From assembly GCA_964461885.1 (NCBI GenBank), contig CAYWVY010000016.1, positions 1 to 35,266 on the forward strand: a stretch of DNA of 35,266 nucleotides, in the 5' to 3' direction. The stretch comes from UBA288 sp964461885. GTDB taxonomy: Archaea; Halobacteriota; Methanomicrobia; Methanomicrobiales; Methanospirillaceae. Positions 31,585 to 35,266 of this stretch are shown here, piece after piece. The translations under genes and the position numbers were made by a program. Positions within the stretch are counted from its first letter, which is position 1. Every line of letters begins with the position of its first letter. The notes below the pieces were generated by a model. That model was given only the letters and a program-made list of their open reading frames with translations, did not search any database and had not been told where the DNA came from.

Positions 31585-33399
31585 TCAGCCCGGCGCTGAC
31601 GGGCCGGCGCCGTCCCCGTCCCCGTCGAGACGCCGGAGCCGGCTCTCCCGCTGTATCGCCGAGCGGTACGACTCTTCGGCCCGCTTCCAGTCCGAGATGT
31701 CGCGCAGGGTCTGGATCGCCCCGATCTCGCTGCCGTCCCGGCTGGCGAGGGGGGAGGCCTTCCCCCAGAGGTGCCCTCCGCGGCCGCCGCGGAGCGAGGA
31801 GACGGGGGTCTCGAAGTAGAGGGTCTCGCCGAACCGGCGCACGCCCGGGTAGGTCCGCGCGAGCTCCTCCGTCGAGAGCTTGAGGAGGTCGACGAGGACC
31901 GGAAAGACGCCGTCGAACCTCGCGAAGGCGCGTCCGTAGTCGCGCGTGCCTGTCACCTCCTCACGCCCGATACCGCTCAGGCTCTCCATCGCCCGGTTCC
32001 AGGCCACGACCCGTCGCTCGCGGTTCACGATGAAGGTCGCGTCCGGCATGAACTCGATCGTCTCCTGGAGCTTGCCGCGGCTCAGCTGGAGCGCCTCCTC
32101 GGTCCGCCGCCGCTCGGTGATATCGACGACCGAGACCAGGGTGCAGAGATAGCGTCCCGCCTCGTCGAGCGTCAACGAGACTGACACCTGGGCGATGAAC
32201 GGTCTCTCGTCCCGCCGCCGGCAGCCGATCTCGCCGAACCATTGCCGGTCCCCGGGGAGCGACGCGGCGATCTCCCCGACGATCGTCTCGCCTGGGACAC
32301 AGATCCTCGCGAATTCGTCGATCCCCATCCCAACCAGGTCCGCGGGCCCGTCGAACCCGAACATGGAGATGAAGGCTCGGTTGATGAACTTGAACCGCCC
32401 GTTGTCGTCGCAGATCGCGACACCGTCGATCGACGCGGCGATCGCACTCTCCAGCACCATCAGGTCGCGCTGCCGCTGTTGGGCTTCCGTCACGTCCCTC
32501 CCGACCGCCTGGACCTCGACGAGGGTCCCGGCGGCATTGAAGAGCCCCCGGGCCGTCCAGTCGAGCCACCGCTGCTCCCCCCCCGGCAGGATGATCGGGA
32601 GCGAGTGGTGCGCGAACGGCGCATCGGGCCTCAGCCCTTCAATGGCATCGTCGATCAGGGCGAGGTCCCCGGGATCGAAGAGCGAGGACGGGGCTGGATG
32701 GCCGATCAGGTCGTCCGAAACGGCCTGAAAAAACCGGCGGCAGGCCTCGTTCGCGAAGGTGACCGTATGGTCGGGAGTGAACCGAGTGATCATCTCGGTC
32801 TGGTCCTCGACCACGGCCCGGTAGCGTGCCTCGTTCTCGGCTATCTGCCGTTCGTACTCCCGCTCGGCCGTCACGTCCTCGATGAGGATCGTGCACCCGA
32901 CCCCGCCGTCCTCGAAGACGGTCGGGATCAGGGAGGTGCGGGCATGGACGGTTCGGCCGGCGTGCTCGAAGGAGATCTCGTGCCGCTCGGCCTCGCCCGT
33001 GCCGTCGGCCGTGGGGAGCGCCAGCCCCCGGAGCGGGGCCACATCGACCCGGTCGAACCGCTCGCCGAGGAGCGCCTCCCGCGGCAGCTGCCAGAAGTCG
33101 AGCAGGCGGTCGTTCGCCTGGATGATCCGGCCTTCGTCGTCGACGACCACGATCTGCTCGCGCGCGAACCGGAGCAGGCCCGAGAGCGGCACCCGCTGGG
33201 AGACCGTGTAGATCTTGGCCATCCCGATCTGCCGGATCTCCACCTGGCCCGTGAAGAGCAGGATCTCGAGGTACTTGGCAGCCGAGTTCCGGTTGATCCC
33301 GAGCCGCTGCGCGATCTCGGTGATGATCAGCCCCTTTGGGTGCGCCTTGAGGAGCGTCCGGATCTTCCGGGCGGTAGCCCGGTCCTCTTCAAGGCCCAT
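31585..33399 (-). CDS. HTH and multi-PAS sensory regulator
   Basis: A 604-residue soluble protein. An N-terminal helix-turn-helix (TEIAQRLGINRNSAAKYLEI, residues 27-46) is followed by four PAS domains. PAS1 is about 75-190 (VVVDDEGRIIQANDRLLDFW), PAS2 about 200-320, PAS3 about 325-445 (GVAICDDNGRFKFINRAF), and PAS4 about 450-590 (DATFIVNRERRVVAWNRAME). PAC-type ends such as GRDVTEAQQRQRDL and VVDITERRRTEEAL separate them. There is no kinase domain. It probably binds DNA and reads redox, light or small ligands in one polypeptide. The start at 33399 leaves a TATA element 25 bases upstream; the longer in-frame reading crosses the promoter. Confidence 0.87.
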   Translation of the reverse strand: MGLEEDRATARKIRTLLKAHPKGLIITEIAQRLGINRNSAAKYLEILLFTGQVEIRQIGMAKIYTVSQRVPLSGLLRFAREQIVVVDDEGRIIQANDRLLDFWQLPREALLGERFDRVDVAPLRGLALPTADGTGEAERHEISFEHAGRTVHARTSLIPTVFEDGGVGCTILIEDVTAEREYERQIAENEARYRAVVEDQTEMITRFTPDHTVTFANEACRRFFQAVSDDLIGHPAPSSLFDPGDLALIDDAIEGLRPDAPFAHHSLPIILPGGEQRWLDWTARGLFNAAGTLVEVQAVGRDVTEAQQRQRDLMVLESAIAASIDGVAICDDNGRFKFINRAFISMFGFDGPADLVGMGIDEFARICVPGETIVGEIAASLPGDRQWFGEIGCRRRDERPFIAQVSVSLTLDEAGRYLCTLVSVVDITERRRTEEALQLSRGKLQETIEFMPDATFIVNRERRVVAWNRAMESLSGIGREEVTGTRDYGRAFARFDGVFPVLVDLLKLSTEELARTYPGVRRFGETLYFETPVSSLRGGRGGHLWGKASPLASRDGSEIGAIQTLRDISDWKRAEESYRSAIQRESRLRRLDGDGDGAGPSAPG

Positions 33400-33420
33400 G
33401 AGCAGTAGTACATCATGGAG

Positions 33421-33430
33421 ATATATATAG
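33421..33430 (-). promoter_or_regulatory. TATA box of the HTH-PAS gene
   Basis: Minus-strand CTATATATAT is centred about 27 bases before the ATG at 33399, predicting a leaderless or nearly leaderless mRNA and supporting that start codon. Confidence 0.6.
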
Positions 33431-33478
33431 TAGGCGAATAACGGATCGATTCTCCTGGAAATAGTGATCGGAAGGTTC

Positions 33479-33486
33479 AATATAAT
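33479..33486 (+). promoter_or_regulatory. TATA box of the membrane sensor gene
   Basis: AATATAAT lies about 45 bases before the ATG at 33527; transcription would begin near 33510. It is back to back with the minus-strand box of the HTH-PAS gene, 50 bases away. Confidence 0.5.
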
Positions 33487-33526
33487 AGCACCCCGATTAC
33501 CTCCTGTCCCCCCATGTGGGGTTGCC

Positions 33527-35266
33527 ATGTCGCTCTCCCTTCGATCCCGACCCTTATCGCAGACGCTCTTTGTCTTCATCGTCGCCCTAATAGTTCTGAT
33601 CGTGGTCGGGATCACGGCCGTGGACTATACCATCGCCGAGCGGAACCTCCGCGACCACCAGCGCCTGCTCGAGGAGCAGACCGAGATCGACCTGACCAAC
33701 TCGATCCTCCTGGTGGACGCCGGGCTCAAACTCTTCGACGATACCCTGAACGGGCAGATGTCGAGCGGGCTCGAGCAGTTGATCGCGGAGTACGAACTCG
33801 CCGGGCGGAACGTCTCGGCCATGGACCTCGCGCGGATCAAGCACGATGTCTTCCACGACACGATGGACCTCTACGTGATCAACGCGTCGAACATGGTCGA
33901 GTTCACGACCTACCCGCCCGACCAGGACCTCGACTTCGGCGAGTTCGACATGGACGAGTACCTGGACACGGTCCGGAACACCAGCGGCTTCTATCCCGAC
34001 CGGGTAATCCGGGAGACCGAGACGGGGATACTCCGGAAGTACGCGTACGCGTCGACCCCCGACCACCGGTACATCCTCGAGCTCGGCATGATCGGCGAAG
34101 CGTTCCGGGACGAGCGTCACCGGCTCCAGTACACCGCGACGATCGAGGACATCAAGGAACTGAACCCCTACGTCCAGGACGTCCGGATCTTCACGCTGTA
34201 CAAGCGCCAGGTCGGCAATTCGAGCTTCCGGCCGGATGCCATGCTCTCGGAGCGCCTCGACCGGGTGATCGCCAACAGGACCGGTTTTGACTGGCTCTGC
34301 CCGAGGACGGCGCAGAAGATCCGGTACAGGTACATCGATCTCCGCGACAAGGACTACGCCTCGGACATCTCCATGGTCGCCGAGCTGACCTACAGCACGC
34401 GGCCGCTCGAGGAGGCGCTCGCGCAGAACATCGCCTTCCATGGGTTGGCCGCACTCGCGGCGCTGGCGATCGGCCTCATCACGGCCGGCACGGTCTCGCG
34501 CCGCCTGAGCGACCCCATTCGTTCGCTCGTCGGGGACGTCAACGCGATCGCGCAGGGCGACCTCGACCACCCGATCACCCCGATCCCGGCGCAGGAGTTC
34601 ACGGTCCTCGAGACATCCATCACCACCATGATCGAGCGGCTCAAGGGCACGATCGAGCGGCTCCAGCAGCACGAGGCGAACCTCTCTGAGAGCGAGGACC
34701 GGTACCGCCGGACCCTCGACCTGGTCTCGGACTACGCCTACTGCCGGGTGCTCGATCCCGACGGTCACTGGACCTCCGTCTGGTGGGCCGGGACCCCGGA
34801 GCGGGTCTGCCTGTACACGTTCGACCAGCTCGACCGGCTCGGGGGCTGGGAGGCGATCGTCCACACCGACGACCGCGCGATCCTCCAGCGGCACCTGGAG
34901 GCCGTGCTGGTCAACGAGCCGCACGAGAGCGAGTTCCGGGTCAACGCGAGGGACGGCGAGGTCCGGTGGGTCAGCCACCGGACGATGCCGATCATGGACC
35001 CACTGAGCGGCCGCGTGACCGGGTACTACGCGGCGGGGCAGGACGTGACCGACCGGAAACGGAACGAGGCGGCGCTCCGTGAGAGCGAGGAGAAGTACCG
35101 GCAACTGGTCGAGGACGCTGGCTCGATCATCCTCAGGCTCGGCCCCGACGGCTCGATCTGGTACGTGAACGAATTCGCCGAGCGGTTCTTCGGGTACGAG
35201 CCCGGCGAGCTCCTGGGGCGCGACCTCGCTGGCACGATCGTGCCCGTGGTCGACAGCGCCGGCGTC
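33527..35266 (+). CDS. Membrane HAMP-PAS sensor protein, 5' part (probable histidine kinase)
   Basis: The frame stays open for 580 codons to the window edge. A membrane segment at residues 13-32 (LFVFIVALIVLIVVGITAV) is followed by an extracytoplasmic sensor of about 265 residues with DLYVINASNMVEFTTYPP, a dCache-like feature. A second membrane segment lies at about 302-322, then a HAMP domain (SRRLSDPIRSLVGDVNAIAQ) and a linker coiled coil. PAS1 is at about 390-510, ending GYYAAGQDVTDRKR, and PAS2 begins near residue 520 (YRQLVEDAGSIILRLGPDGS). The kinase or other output domain lies beyond the window. It is divergent from the HTH-PAS gene. Confidence 0.88.
   Translation, partial: MSLSLRSRPLSQTLFVFIVALIVLIVVGITAVDYTIAERNLRDHQRLLEEQTEIDLTNSILLVDAGLKLFDDTLNGQMSSGLEQLIAEYELAGRNVSAMDLARIKHDVFHDTMDLYVINASNMVEFTTYPPDQDLDFGEFDMDEYLDTVRNTSGFYPDRVIRETETGILRKYAYASTPDHRYILELGMIGEAFRDERHRLQYTATIEDIKELNPYVQDVRIFTLYKRQVGNSSFRPDAMLSERLDRVIANRTGFDWLCPRTAQKIRYRYIDLRDKDYASDISMVAELTYSTRPLEEALAQNIAFHGLAALAALAIGLITAGTVSRRLSDPIRSLVGDVNAIAQGDLDHPITPIPAQEFTVLETSITTMIERLKGTIERLQQHEANLSESEDRYRRTLDLVSDYAYCRVLDPDGHWTSVWWAGTPERVCLYTFDQLDRLGGWEAIVHTDDRAILQRHLEAVLVNEPHESEFRVNARDGEVRWVSHRTMPIMDPLSGRVTGYYAAGQDVTDRKRNEAALRESEEKYRQLVEDAGSIILRLGPDGSIWYVNEFAERFFGYEPGELLGRDLAGTIVPVVDSAGV

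Noticed and set aside
33587..35104. Minus-strand open frame of 505 codons
   Set aside because: It is antisense to the clearly recognisable HAMP-PAS sensor and shows no domain.

Overview
The window reads as chromosome of a high-GC methanogenic euryarchaeon, most likely Methanomicrobiales or a close relative. The evidence is an archaeal L11-L1-L10-L12 ribosomal operon, a complete archaeal acetyl-CoA synthase/CO dehydrogenase (CODH/ACS) gene set in separate cdhA-E genes, HypF for [NiFe]-hydrogenase maturation, several euryarchaea-restricted families (archaemetzincin-like, DUF2284, short HTH regulators) and a dense PAS/HAMP signalling repertoire. TATA-like boxes lie 25-40 bases before many starts. 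No plasmid, phage, IS element, CRISPR array or tRNA was found.

Layout. 1-2037 (+): end of rpl11, then rpl1, rpl10 and rpl12. 2330-2722 (+): a small isoprenylcysteine-methyltransferase-like membrane protein. 2842-13307 (-): the acetyl-CoA synthesis block. It is read right to left as two CooC-type nickel-insertion ATPases, a gap of about 240 bases with a promoter and hairpin, then cdhA-cdhB-cdhC-cdhD-cdhE with overlapping stops and starts, and finally a [2Fe-2S]/ASKHA protein of the RACo type 7 bases after cdhE. Together they cover nickel loading, CO2 reduction, acetyl-CoA synthesis, methyl transfer by the corrinoid protein and probably reductive repair of that corrinoid. 13387-13923 (+): remnant of a short-chain dehydrogenase. 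13914-16791 (-): trpF and hypF.

16821-20148 (+): a 14-bp perfect palindrome at a divergent promoter, followed by a three-gene unit: a winged-helix regulator, a second HTH protein with an unassigned C-terminal domain, and a zinc-ribbon Ski2-like helicase. 20219-24587 (+): leuC-leuD-leuB type genes (leucine pathway, or the related 2-oxoacid elongation for coenzyme B), with a nuclease-fold-like protein carrying a disordered basic tail as the fourth gene.

24679-29197 is a set of small accessory genes: a TPR membrane protein with a broken J-domain, an archaemetzincin-like protein that has lost its zinc-binding histidines, a LURP-one-related protein, DUF2284, a peroxiredoxin and a GNAT acetyltransferase. 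29291-31026 (+) is an ABC ATPase/permease pair. 31010-31477 (-) is a UspA protein. 31585-33399 (-) is an HTH protein with four PAS domains, divergent from a membrane HAMP-PAS sensor that runs off the right edge.

The points most worth following are the RACo-like gene in an archaeal ACS operon, the twin CooC proteins (one with Arg for the signature Lys), the catalytically dead archaemetzincin, the palindrome/regulator/helicase unit, and the nuclease-like gene in the leu operon.
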